This document shows, one piece after another, positions 28,189 through 36,129 of a stretch of DNA of 64,000 nt. Numbering within the stretch: position 1 is the first letter of the stretch; every line of letters starts with the position of its first letter. The notes below the pieces were generated by a model. The model ran no database searches. It was not told where the DNA came from and saw only the letters and a list, made by a program, of their open reading frames with translations. The position numbers and the translations under genes are program-made. The stretch is from Azonexus sp. R2A61 (lineage in GTDB: Bacteria > Pseudomonadota > Gammaproteobacteria > Burkholderiales > Rhodocyclaceae): positions 1 through 64,000 of the forward strand of contig NZ_JACBFO010000001.1 in assembly GCF_021401135.1 (NCBI RefSeq), in the 5' to 3' direction.

Positions 28189-28632
28189 ATGCATCCCGAA
28201 TGGTGGCACTGGATCGTCGGCGGCATCGCGCTGACGCTCGCCGAACTGGCCGTACCGGCCTTCTACATCATCTGGTTCGGACTGGGCGCGCTGCTCGTCG
28301 GATTGTTGTTGCTTTTTGCCCCGGCGCTGTCGTTGACCGCACAAATGGGGCTGTGGATCGTCGCTTCGCTGGCCATGGTCGCGCTGTGGTTTCGCGTGTT
28401 CAAGGCCAGCTTCCAGAAGACCCGCAGCGGCACTGCCGATGGCGAGGCGATCGGCGAAATCGGGCTGACGGTCGGCGCCATTGCCCCGTTCGCCAAGGGC
28501 AAGGTGCGCTTTCAGCGCCCGCTGCTCGGCGCCGAGGAATGGACCTGTCTGGCCGATCAGGAAATCGCCGCCGGCGAACGGGTACGCGTGACTGCCGTCG
28601 AAGGCAGTTTCCTCAAGGTCGAGAAAAACTAA
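28189..28632 (+). CDS. nfeD: NfeD-family membrane protein
   Basis: A 147-residue protein with two or three N-terminal membrane helices and a C-terminal OB-fold (about 80-147: GEIGLTVGAIAPFAKGKVRF). Short NfeD proteins (YbbK/QmcA partners) act with the neighbouring SPFH protein in membrane microdomains. AGGAGGAAATC precedes the ATG; a TATACT lies at 28163-28168. qmcA starts 17 bases downstream. Confidence 0.9.
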   Translation: MHPEWWHWIVGGIALTLAELAVPAFYIIWFGLGALLVGLLLLFAPALSLTAQMGLWIVASLAMVALWFRVFKASFQKTRSGTADGEAIGEIGLTVGAIAPFAKGKVRFQRPLLGAEEWTCLADQEIAAGERVRVTAVEGSFLKVEKN

Positions 28633-28649
28633 TCGTTCAGGAGAACAGC

Positions 28650-29501
28650 ATGGAAGCAGGATTCGTCGTTGCCGTCGCACTACTCGTCTTCGTCGGCGTC
28701 ACCATCGCCAAGGGCGTGCGCATCGTGCCGCAGGGCGAGGAATGGATCGTCGAGCGCCTCGGCAAATACCACGGCACGCTGAAGCCCGGTCTCAACATCG
28801 TCATTCCCTACATCGACCGCGTCGCCTACCAGCTGGTCACCAAGGACATCATCCTCGACGTCCAGGAACAGGAAGTCATCACCCGCGACAACGCGGTGAT
28901 CCTGACCAACGCCATCGCCTTCGTCAAGGTCACCGACCCGGTCAAGGCAGTGTACGGCGTGACCGACTTCGCCGAGGCGATCCGCAACCTGATCATGACC
29001 ACACTGCGCTCGATCGTCGGCGAAATGGAACTCGACGAGGCACTGTCGTCGCGCGACAAGATCAAGGCCCGACTGCGCGAGAGCATTTCCGACGAAGCCA
29101 TCGACTGGGGCCTCACCGTCAAGTCGGTGGAAATCCAGGACATCAAGCCGTCGCAATCGATGCAGAAGGCGATGGAAATGCAGGCGGCCGCCGAACGCGA
29201 ACGCAAGGCGGCCGTGACCAAGGCCGAAGGCGCCAAGCAATCGGCCATTCTGGAAGCCGAAGCCCGTCTCGAATCGGCCCGCCGCGACGCCGACGCCCAG
29301 GTCATGCTGGCCGAAGCCTCGGCCGAGGCGATCCGCCGGGTGACCAGTGCGATCGGCGAGCACAGCGCACCGATGGCCTACCTGCTCGGCGAAAAATACA
29401 TTGGCGCGATGGAACGACTGGGCGAGAAGGACAACGCCAAGCTCGTCGTGCTGCCGGCCGACCTGCAGGAAGCCGTCAAGGGGCTGTTCGGCAAGCGCTG
29501 A
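28650..29501 (+). CDS. qmcA: SPFH/band-7 (stomatin-like) membrane protein QmcA
   Basis: A 283-residue protein with an N-terminal membrane helix (1-22), then an SPFH domain beginning IVPQGEEWIVERLGKYHGTL and a coiled-coil region rich in Ala/Glu (about 180-250). Stomatin-like proteins oligomerise in the inner membrane and modulate proteases such as FtsH. It is translationally linked with nfeD, the classic pair. This is the first of three SPFH-domain genes in the window. Confidence 0.93.
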   Translation: MEAGFVVAVALLVFVGVTIAKGVRIVPQGEEWIVERLGKYHGTLKPGLNIVIPYIDRVAYQLVTKDIILDVQEQEVITRDNAVILTNAIAFVKVTDPVKAVYGVTDFAEAIRNLIMTTLRSIVGEMELDEALSSRDKIKARLRESISDEAIDWGLTVKSVEIQDIKPSQSMQKAMEMQAAAERERKAAVTKAEGAKQSAILEAEARLESARRDADAQVMLAEASAEAIRRVTSAIGEHSAPMAYLLGEKYIGAMERLGEKDNAKLVVLPADLQEAVKGLFGKR

Positions 29502-29661
29502 TCCCATCTCGCCAGAGGCCGCGCGTCAGTGGAAAACCCGCGACGACGCGGCCTGGCGGCGCGACTGCCCCGCGCCCTCCGCGTTAACAATCTATTACTT
29601 TCGATATAACCCCATTATTGGTAGGATTTTGCCCTCTCGACCAGGCGCAACTTCCTCCGAC

Positions 29662-30663
29662 ATGCCCTCCCAAAAACAACTGCTGGACGTCATCAGCATC
29701 CAGACCGACATCGTCAAACTCGGCCTCGATCTCGGCGAAGTGATGTCGCAGGTCGTCGAGCGCACATTGGCGCTGATCGGCGCCGACGGCGTCGCCATCG
29801 AACTGGCCGAAGGCGACGACATGGTCTACCGGGCCGTCTCCGGGATCGCCAACCCGCACCTCGGCCTGCGCCTGAAGCGCGCCAGCAGCCTCTCCGGTCG
29901 CTGTGTGGCCGTTGGCGAAAGCATCCGCTGCGACGACGCCGAGGACGATGCGCGCGTCGACCGCGATGCCTGCCGGCAGGTCGGCCTGCGCTCGATGATC
30001 GTCATTCCGCTGCGTTACCGCGACCATACCGTGGGCGTGCTCAAGGCGATGTCCGCCGAACCGGCCAAATTCGGCCAGGGCGACGAGCGGCTGCTCGGAT
30101 TGCTGTCCGAACTGATCGGCGCGGCCATGCACTTTGCCACCCGACTCGGCCGGGACGACCTGTTCCACCGGGCCACCCACGACGCCTTGACCGGGCTGGC
30201 CAATCGCTCGCTGTTCATCGACCGGCTACGCAACATCATGGCCCGCCTGACGCGCGAACAAGCCCGAGCCGGCGTCCTGATGATCGACATGGACGGTCTG
30301 AAGCAGATCAACGACGGTCTGGGCCACCGCACCGGCGATGCCGTGCTCTGCGAGTTCGCCCGACGGCTGGCACGCTCGGCGCGCGGCACCGACACCGTGG
30401 CCCGCTTCGGCGGCGACGAATTCGCCATCCTGCTGAATCCGGTCGATGCCTTGCCGCACAGCCTGGAGGCTGCGGTCCACCGCCTGCACAGCGAAATTTC
30501 CCTGCCCTTCGTCTTCGAGGGCCAGAGCTTGCCGCTGCGCGCCAGCATCGGCAGCGCCTGCTTTCCGGAAGAAAGCGATGACGTCGACGCCCTGCTCGAA
30601 CTGGCCGATCAGCGCATGTACGCGATGAAAAGTACCCGTCACCGGGAACGGGCGGCGAGCTAG
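29662..30663 (+). CDS. GAF-GGDEF diguanylate cyclase
   Basis: A 333-residue soluble enzyme that makes c-di-GMP from two GTP. A GAF sensor occupies about 15-160. The GGDEF domain follows (170-330) with active-site RFGGDEFAIL at 248-257 and an intact inhibitory I-site RGTD at 241-244, five residues upstream. No membrane segment. An AT-rich stretch upstream (TTAACA at 29584, TATAAC at 29605, spacing 15) may be its promoter. It abuts the convergent hypothetical gene without any gap. Confidence 0.92.
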   Translation: MPSQKQLLDVISIQTDIVKLGLDLGEVMSQVVERTLALIGADGVAIELAEGDDMVYRAVSGIANPHLGLRLKRASSLSGRCVAVGESIRCDDAEDDARVDRDACRQVGLRSMIVIPLRYRDHTVGVLKAMSAEPAKFGQGDERLLGLLSELIGAAMHFATRLGRDDLFHRATHDALTGLANRSLFIDRLRNIMARLTREQARAGVLMIDMDGLKQINDGLGHRTGDAVLCEFARRLARSARGTDTVARFGGDEFAILLNPVDALPHSLEAAVHRLHSEISLPFVFEGQSLPLRASIGSACFPEESDDVDALLELADQRMYAMKSTRHRERAAS

Positions 30664-31245
30664 TCAGTCACCATCGCGTTCGTCGTACTGCCGGCGCAAG
30701 CGCTCCAGCCCCTGCTGAAACGCTTCGGCATCGCCGTAATCGAAGAACTTCGGATAGTGCTCATGCGCCGCGCGGATGCGTCGGGCATGCTTGATCGGGC
30801 ACCAGTACTGCTCGGTCCGCGCCGCAACCTCGCGGGCATAGGCAGCGACACCGTTGCCGTAGGAACAGTAGAAGCAGTTGAACTTCTCGATCAGGTTCAG
30901 ATACGGCAGGTCGCCACGGTCGAAGACCAGATAGTCGGCCCGCCGCACCTTGGGAATCCGGTAAATCGGGAAGCAGATCGCCTGATATGCGGTGACGAAC
31001 AGGTCCATCAGCAGGAAGGGAACCCAGCCGGCATAAATCACCGGCGCGGTGAGCACGACCAGCAGCCGCGAGCGAGCCAGGAAGCGCAGCAGACCGGTCT
31101 TGTAGCGGCGCTGCTGGCGGGCGAACTCACCGGCCAGCTCGGCCTTGCGCCGCGCCCATTCATCCCGGGCACGGCGGTATTCCTCGTCCAGCTCGTTTTG
31201 CAGCGTCTCGATGCGGGCCAGCAGTTCGTCGATCTTCGACATCAT
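30664..31245 (-). CDS. Hypothetical protein with coiled coil, membrane region and Cys/His cluster
   Basis: I do not recognise a named family. Of 193 residues, 1-50 form a charged coiled coil (DELLARIETLQNELDEEYRR). Residues about 58-95 are hydrophobic, probably a membrane hairpin. The C-terminal part contains FNCFYCSYGNG and EQYWCPIKHARR, where three Cys and one His could bind a metal. The start may be either of two adjacent Met codons. It converges on the diguanylate cyclase. Confidence 0.68.
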   Translation of the reverse strand: MMSKIDELLARIETLQNELDEEYRRARDEWARRKAELAGEFARQQRRYKTGLLRFLARSRLLVVLTAPVIYAGWVPFLLMDLFVTAYQAICFPIYRIPKVRRADYLVFDRGDLPYLNLIEKFNCFYCSYGNGVAAYAREVAARTEQYWCPIKHARRIRAAHEHYPKFFDYGDAEAFQQGLERLRRQYDERDGD

Positions 31246-31298
31246 GGCGATCCTCCCTGCCCCGGATCATGCCCGAGCCGCCCGTCGGGAATCAACGC

Positions 31299-31811
31299 TC
31301 AGCGGGAGCAGGCACCCAGCAGGTCGGCCTCGAGATCGATTTCCATCCCCTTCTCCAGCTTGCGCTCGAGGAAGTTGCCACGCCACAGACGCCCCGCGTT
31401 CTCGGCCTTGCGCTCATACGGGGTTTCCCAGTCCTCGACGCGGATGCGCACCATGCCGATCTGCTCGTCGCGCTCGGCCACGCCGGGCGAAACGCAGGGC
31501 GAGGCCTGGACGTGGCGGATGAATTCGGCACGGTCATACTGCAACAGGCTCTTGCCGGGAACGACCGGGCACTGTCCGAGACGGCGCGTGGACACATTGC
31601 TGCTCACCACCGTGCCCTGCAGGAAAAATATCGGTTCGGTAGCAATCCAGCCGGCGCCGCCTTCCTGATAGCGCACGCAGGTACCGGTCGTGAGCAGTTC
31701 CGGCTGCTTGAACAACAGGCGCGCCGATGGGCGCAGGGCGGGTTCGGCAGCCAGGGCCGACAGGGAAAACAGCGCTGACGCAGCAAGAATGAGGAGGCGC
31801 ATCGCAATCAT
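31299..31811 (-). CDS. Hypothetical secreted protein
   Basis: A protein of 167-170 residues with a signal peptide (LLILAASALFSLSALAAEPA), so periplasmic or secreted. No membrane helix follows. Four mature Cys (TGTCVRY, GQCPVV, ASPCVS, GACSR) suggest two disulfides. No family is recognised. The start could be ATG 31811 or ATG 31802. It lies 81 bases below the Cca-like gene and may be read with it. Confidence 0.65.
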   Translation of the reverse strand: MIAMRLLILAASALFSLSALAAEPALRPSARLLFKQPELLTTGTCVRYQEGGAGWIATEPIFFLQGTVVSSNVSTRRLGQCPVVPGKSLLQYDRAEFIRHVQASPCVSPGVAERDEQIGMVRIRVEDWETPYERKAENAGRLWRGNFLERKLEKGMEIDLEADLLGACSR

Positions 31812-31892
31812 CCGGTTCGTTAAACCCGCCTATCATCGGCGAGCTTGGCCCGAATCGGCAAGCCCCTGCCCCGGGAAAATCGGCGGCCCGAC

Positions 31893-32789
31893 TCAGTCGA
31901 CCGCATCCGCCCAGCGCTCGGAACGCAGGGCGGCGGCCACCGCCACCGCACGCGCTTCGCGGCGGGTAACCGCGGCATCGGCGTGGTTGTCCTGTCCGCT
32001 CTCGGCGCATGTCGTCGCGGCCAAGGCCAGACAGGCCATGCGGGCGCGCTCCAGCAGCCAGAACTTGGCATAAACACGGTCGGCGTTGCCGGGATAAGCG
32101 CGGTAATCGCTGGTACACAGCACCAGCAACTGGCGATAGCGTGCCTCGCAGCCGAAGGCATCGACCCGCTCCAGCAAGGCGACGATCGACGCAGCGCGCA
32201 TCGGTGCCGCACGATGCACCCGTTCCAGTTCCATGGCGGTCAGCATCGCCAGTTCGCGGATTTCCGGCGACAGGCGAAAGCGGCGGACAATCGCCTCGAT
32301 GCGCGGCAGACAGCGTTCGACATGCTGGTAATGCGCCGGCAGGTGCTGCGGCGGCGAATCGGCCTTGCCCAGGTTGTAGAGCAGACCGGCCACCCGTACC
32401 GCCAGCGGCGCACCCTGCGCGGCGAGCAGGTCGAGGACCCGACACTGGTGCTCGCCGATATCGATCATCTCGTTGTCCGGCGCGATCTGCGCCTGGCCGA
32501 ACAAGGCGTCGACTTCCGGCAGCAGGCGGGCCAGCGCACCACAAGCCCGCAGGATTTCGAACATCGCGGACGGCTTTTCTCCCATCAAGCCCGCCGCCAG
32601 TTGCGGCCAGCCGTCGGCCGGGATGAAGTCGCCCAGCACGCCGGCATCGACCTGCAGACGCATCGCCTGCCGGGTATCGTCGTCCAGCCCGCTGCCGTCG
32701 CGGGCGGCACCGGCGGCCAGCGCCAGCAGGGTCAGCGCAGGACTGGACATCAACGGCGCCAGGCCGCTTCGGGAAAGGTCAAAACTCAT
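31893..32789 (-). CDS. Protein derived from the C-terminal part of tRNA nucleotidyltransferase, with a degenerate HD motif
   Basis: A 298-residue protein. Residues about 75-260 resemble the linker and HD region of bacterial CCA-adding enzymes (FEILRACGALARLLPEVDAL, then EHQCRVLDLL). The N-terminal nucleotidyltransferase domain is missing. Where Cca reads HDLGK, this reads LLYNLGKADSPP: His-Asp is replaced by Tyr138-Asn139, so phosphohydrolase activity is unlikely. His114, His153 and His156 remain. An RNA-binding or regulatory role is possible. The last codons are Ala-Val-Asp-stop, formed by TGCGGTCGAC at 31896-31905. Confidence 0.7.
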   Translation of the reverse strand: MSFDLSRSGLAPLMSSPALTLLALAAGAARDGSGLDDDTRQAMRLQVDAGVLGDFIPADGWPQLAAGLMGEKPSAMFEILRACGALARLLPEVDALFGQAQIAPDNEMIDIGEHQCRVLDLLAAQGAPLAVRVAGLLYNLGKADSPPQHLPAHYQHVERCLPRIEAIVRRFRLSPEIRELAMLTAMELERVHRAAPMRAASIVALLERVDAFGCEARYRQLLVLCTSDYRAYPGNADRVYAKFWLLERARMACLALAATTCAESGQDNHADAAVTRREARAVAVAAALRSERWADAVD

Positions 32790-32947
32790 GTCGCCCCCAG
32801 GAAGGATCGGGTCTGTCGGATAGGCGACATCGGTCGCGGTCGGCCATGCCACAAGGCGGGCCGGCCATGGATCAACGACGCCGCCAAGGCATCCCGGCGG
32901 CTCAGCAAAAAACAGACCCGTTCGCAGCCAGATCCGGCTGGCCACGG

Positions 32948-32982
32948 ATTTCTGCGGTCAACGCCGGGTTGACCGCAGAAAT
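32948..32982. terminator. Perfect 15-bp inverted repeat built from two TGCGGTCAAC elements
   Basis: ATTTCTGCGGTCAAC (32948-32962), loop GCCGG, GTTGACCGCAGAAAT (32968-32982). It starts 3 bases below the M48 peptidase stop codon and is the only terminator candidate for that gene. The stem ends in AAAT/ATTT rather than a long T run. Confidence 0.8.
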
Positions 32983-32985
32983 CGC

Positions 32986-34314
32986 TTACTTGACGTAGCC
33001 CCAGCCGCGCAGCCGGCTGTAGGAATACTCCGCCGCCTTGCCCTGGCGGTTGTTGCGCAGGTAAGCGGCATATTGCTGGGCGGCTTCCTGACGTTTGCCC
33101 ATGCCTTCGAGCGATACGCCCTTGAGGAAGGTCACACCGGCATCGCCGGGCAACAGCCGGTCGTAGCTGTCCAGGCTGGCGTAAGCGGTACCCGGATCCT
33201 TGAGCCCCAGTGCCAGCACGCCGGCCAGCTTGTGCGCCTGGGCTTCCTGCGGATAGATTTTTTTGGCCGATTCGGCATAACCCAGCGCCTGCCGCCCCTT
33301 GCCTTGCGCGTCCAGGCACTGCGCCATCAGCAAATTGGCCGCATAGTCGCGCGGCGTCTTGTTCAGTGCGCTCTTGAACTGTTCCTCGGCCTTGGGATAC
33401 TGCTTGGCCGCCATCGCCACCTCGCCGTTCTGGCAGGCGGCGATCGTCGGCTTGATGCGGCGCAGGCTGGCGGTGCTGTCCATGAAACGCTCGCGCCCGG
33501 CGTCGCGCGCATTGCTCGCCGCATACTTTTCCTGCGCCAGACGCTGCGCGGTATCGCGCCGCTCGCGACTCATCGGGTGCGTCGAAAACATGGTTTGCAG
33601 CATGCTGGGCGATTCCTTCTGCTGATCCACCAGCAACTGCTGCAGACCAACCATGCCGCTGGCCGGGTAACCCGCCCGCACCATGTACTCCTGCCCCAAC
33701 GCATCGGCCTCGCGCTCGTTGTCGCGCGAATAACTCGAGAGCAGCGCACTGGCGCCGAGCTGGCTGCCGATCGACACCAGTCCGCCCCACTCGGTGGCCG
33801 AAGCGACGATACTGGCACCGGCCACCGCCACCTGGGCGACCATCGCCTGTCCCTGGCGCTGCGCCGCATGCCGCGCGTTGACGTGACCCAGTTCGTGGCC
33901 AAGCAGCCCGGCCAGTTCGGCTTCGTTCTGCAGATCGACCATGATGCCGCGGGTGACGCCCATCGCCCCGCCCGGGAAGGTGTAGGCATTGACGTAGTTG
34001 GCATTGAGCACGCGGTACGAATACGGCATCTGCGGCCGATGGACGGTGCCATCCAGGCGCTGACCGACGGAGGCCAGGTAGCGGTTCACGGCATCGTCCT
34101 GGATCGGCCCGAGGTCCTGGGAAAACTGTTGCGGCGCGACTTTCTGGTCGACGCGCTTTTCCTCTTCCTCGCTCATGCCGACCAGGATCGAACCGCTGCC
34201 GACCGGCGATGCCGCGCAACCGCTCAGTGTCGCTGCGCCGAACAGCCAGAGCACATCGCGCCGACTGAGCCGGTTTCGTTCGAGATGATCGGCCAGGGTA
34301 TCAAGGTAGTTCAT
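32986..34314 (-). CDS. M48 family zinc metalloprotease with TPR repeats (BepA-like), predicted Tat lipoprotein
   Basis: A 442-residue exported protease. The N-terminus has LSRRDVLWLFG (Arg18-Arg19), a twin-arginine pattern, and a lipobox LSGC (Cys33). The peptidase domain has HELGH at 140-144 and the third ligand in NEREADALGQEYM. C-terminal TPR-like repeats (about 290-430) follow. BepA/YfgC-type proteins act in outer-membrane protein and LPS-assembly quality control. A 15-bp inverted repeat directly follows the gene. Confidence 0.88.
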   Translation of the reverse strand: MNYLDTLADHLERNRLSRRDVLWLFGAATLSGCAASPVGSGSILVGMSEEEEKRVDQKVAPQQFSQDLGPIQDDAVNRYLASVGQRLDGTVHRPQMPYSYRVLNANYVNAYTFPGGAMGVTRGIMVDLQNEAELAGLLGHELGHVNARHAAQRQGQAMVAQVAVAGASIVASATEWGGLVSIGSQLGASALLSSYSRDNEREADALGQEYMVRAGYPASGMVGLQQLLVDQQKESPSMLQTMFSTHPMSRERRDTAQRLAQEKYAASNARDAGRERFMDSTASLRRIKPTIAACQNGEVAMAAKQYPKAEEQFKSALNKTPRDYAANLLMAQCLDAQGKGRQALGYAESAKKIYPQEAQAHKLAGVLALGLKDPGTAYASLDSYDRLLPGDAGVTFLKGVSLEGMGKRQEAAQQYAAYLRNNRQGKAAEYSYSRLRGWGYVK

Positions 34315-34474
34315 TCGGGCTCCTTTCCGATTTAGATATATTTGCCAAATTTTGTTTTTTTACTAAAATACCATCTACATTAAGACTGGCTTAATTTTAT
34401 TGGCAAACAATACCTATACTGGGATCATCATTTGCCATAAAACTTTCATCGCAGAAGAACGGAGAGGAGAGACC

Positions 34475-36088
34475 ATGAACATCGCCAAACGCCTGCTGTT
34501 GCTGATCGCCATCGCGATCGCCGGCCTGATCGTCATAGCCGCCGTCGCCGCAACCCAGATGGCGAGGATTCAGGAAGGCGTCGTCAACACCAACGAAAAC
34601 TCGATCCCCAGCATCCTGAAGCTGGAAGAAGCCAGCCGCAGCTTTCTCCGTCTACGCACCCGGGTACTGAATCATATTCTGACCACGGACCCAGCCAAAA
34701 TGCGCGAGCACGAACAACAACTCGCCAACTATCGGGCCGCCATCCAGACTGCGCTCGATGACTACAAGGCGCTGCTCAGCGACGACGAGGATCGCCGGAT
34801 GCTCGACGCTGATCAGCAAGGATTGAATGCCTATTATGCGGAAATGGAGCGAGTGATCGCCCTGTCGGCGGGCAACCGCAAGGACGAAGCTCGCGAGCTG
34901 ATCATCGGCCCGATCATCAAGCAGGCCGAAAGTCTTGCCAAACAATTCGAAGCTCACATCAAGCTCAACAGCGATGCCGCCGCCAAAAATGCGGCCGACG
35001 CCCAGGCTACTTACCACAGTGCCCGCATCCAGATGCTGATCGTCGCCCTCGCCGTCGGTGCCGTGGCCGCCGTGCTGGGCTTGCTCACCTTCCGCCATGT
35101 CGCCGGCTCCCTGAACGCGATGACCAACGAGTTCACCCGCATCGAACGGAATCTCGACTTCACCACGCGCATCCCGGTCGACGGCAACGACGAAGTGGCA
35201 ACCGCCAGCCAGGCCTTCAACCGCCTGCTCGACCGACTCCAGGGCAGCCTGCGCGAAGTGGCCGACAAGGCGCATGCCGTCACCGAATCGGCCGGTCGGG
35301 TGTCCACCGCCTCGGAACAAATGTCGATTGCCTCGTCGCACCAGAGCGAATCGGCCTCGAGCATGGCCGCCACCATGGAAGAAATGACGGTCAGCATCAA
35401 TCACGTGGCCGACCGCGCCGGTGAAGCCGACGAGTTGTCACGCAGCTCCGGCCGCATGGCTCAGGAGGGCACGATGGTGATCGGCGAAGCGGTCAGCGGC
35501 ATCGACAGCATCGCCACCACGGTACGCGAGGCTGCCGCCCAGATTTCCCGCCTCGAGCAAAACAGCGAACGGGTGAACTCGGTGGTTTCGGTCATCAAGG
35601 ACGTTGCCGATCAGACCAATCTGCTGGCGCTCAACGCCGCCATTGAAGCAGCCCGCGCCGGCGAGCAGGGACGGGGTTTCGCGGTGGTCGCCGACGAAGT
35701 CCGCAAGCTGGCCGAACGCACCACGCAATCGACGCAGGAAATCGCCGCCACCATCAGCGAAATGCAGAACGGTGCCCAGAGTGCAGTTGCATCGATCCAG
35801 GCCATGGTCACCCGGGTCGAGCACGGCGTGTCGCTGGCGCAACGTGCCAACGCCTCGATCATCGATATCGGCAACAGCTCGGAACAGGCGGTCGAGATGG
35901 TCGGCGACATTTCCGAGGCCATCCGGGAGCAAAGCGCAGCCAGCACCACGCTGGCCCAGGAGGTCGAAAAGATCGCCCAGATGTCGGAAGAGAACAGTGC
36001 TGCCGCGCATTCGACCTCGGCCAATGCCGACGAACTGGCCAAACTGGCCAATGCGATGCAGCAGGTTGTTGCCCAGTACCGCATCTGA
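34475..36088 (+). CDS. Methyl-accepting chemotaxis protein with 4-helix-bundle sensor
   Basis: A 537-residue chemoreceptor. Membrane helix 1 is at 7-28, a periplasmic four-helix-bundle (4HB_MCP) sensor at 30-185, helix 2 at about 188-210, then HAMP and a long signalling coiled coil. The hairpin tip reads [33 protein letters not shown] with the usual Glu/Arg contacts for CheA/CheW. It stands alone, away from the che operon. ATG 34475 is preceded by GGAGAGGAGA; the AT-rich 160 bases upstream probably hold the promoter, but I cannot place it. Confidence 0.93.
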   Translation: MNIAKRLLLLIAIAIAGLIVIAAVAATQMARIQEGVVNTNENSIPSILKLEEASRSFLRLRTRVLNHILTTDPAKMREHEQQLANYRAAIQTALDDYKALLSDDEDRRMLDADQQGLNAYYAEMERVIALSAGNRKDEARELIIGPIIKQAESLAKQFEAHIKLNSDAAAKNAADAQATYHSARIQMLIVALAVGAVAAVLGLLTFRHVAGSLNAMTNEFTRIERNLDFTTRIPVDGNDEVATASQAFNRLLDRLQGSLREVADKAHAVTESAGRVSTASEQMSIASSHQSESASSMAATMEEMTVSINHVADRAGEADELSRSSGRMAQEGTMVIGEAVSGIDSIATTVREAAAQISRLEQNSERVNSVVSVIKDVADQTNLLALNAAIEAARAGEQGRGFAVVADEVRKLAERTTQSTQEIAATISEMQNGAQSAVASIQAMVTRVEHGVSLAQRANASIIDIGNSSEQAVEMVGDISEAIREQSAASTTLAQEVEKIAQMSEENSAAAHSTSANADELAKLANAMQQVVAQYRI

Positions 36089-36097
36089 GCGACGCGC

Positions 36098-36122
36098 CGG
36101 GGCAGGATGAAAGCCTGCCCCG
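36098..36122. terminator. GC-rich hairpin between two convergent genes
   Basis: CGGGGCAGG (36098-36106) and CCTGCCCCG (36114-36122) form a 9-bp stem with a 7-base loop. There is no T run on either strand, so termination is plausible but not classical. Confidence 0.55.
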
Positions 36123-36129
36123 ACCGTCA

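Noticed and set aside
34315-34474. AT-rich stretch upstream of the chemoreceptor as a horizontally acquired fragment
   Set aside because: It is only 160 bases and looks like an ordinary promoter region. No transposase or target duplication is visible.
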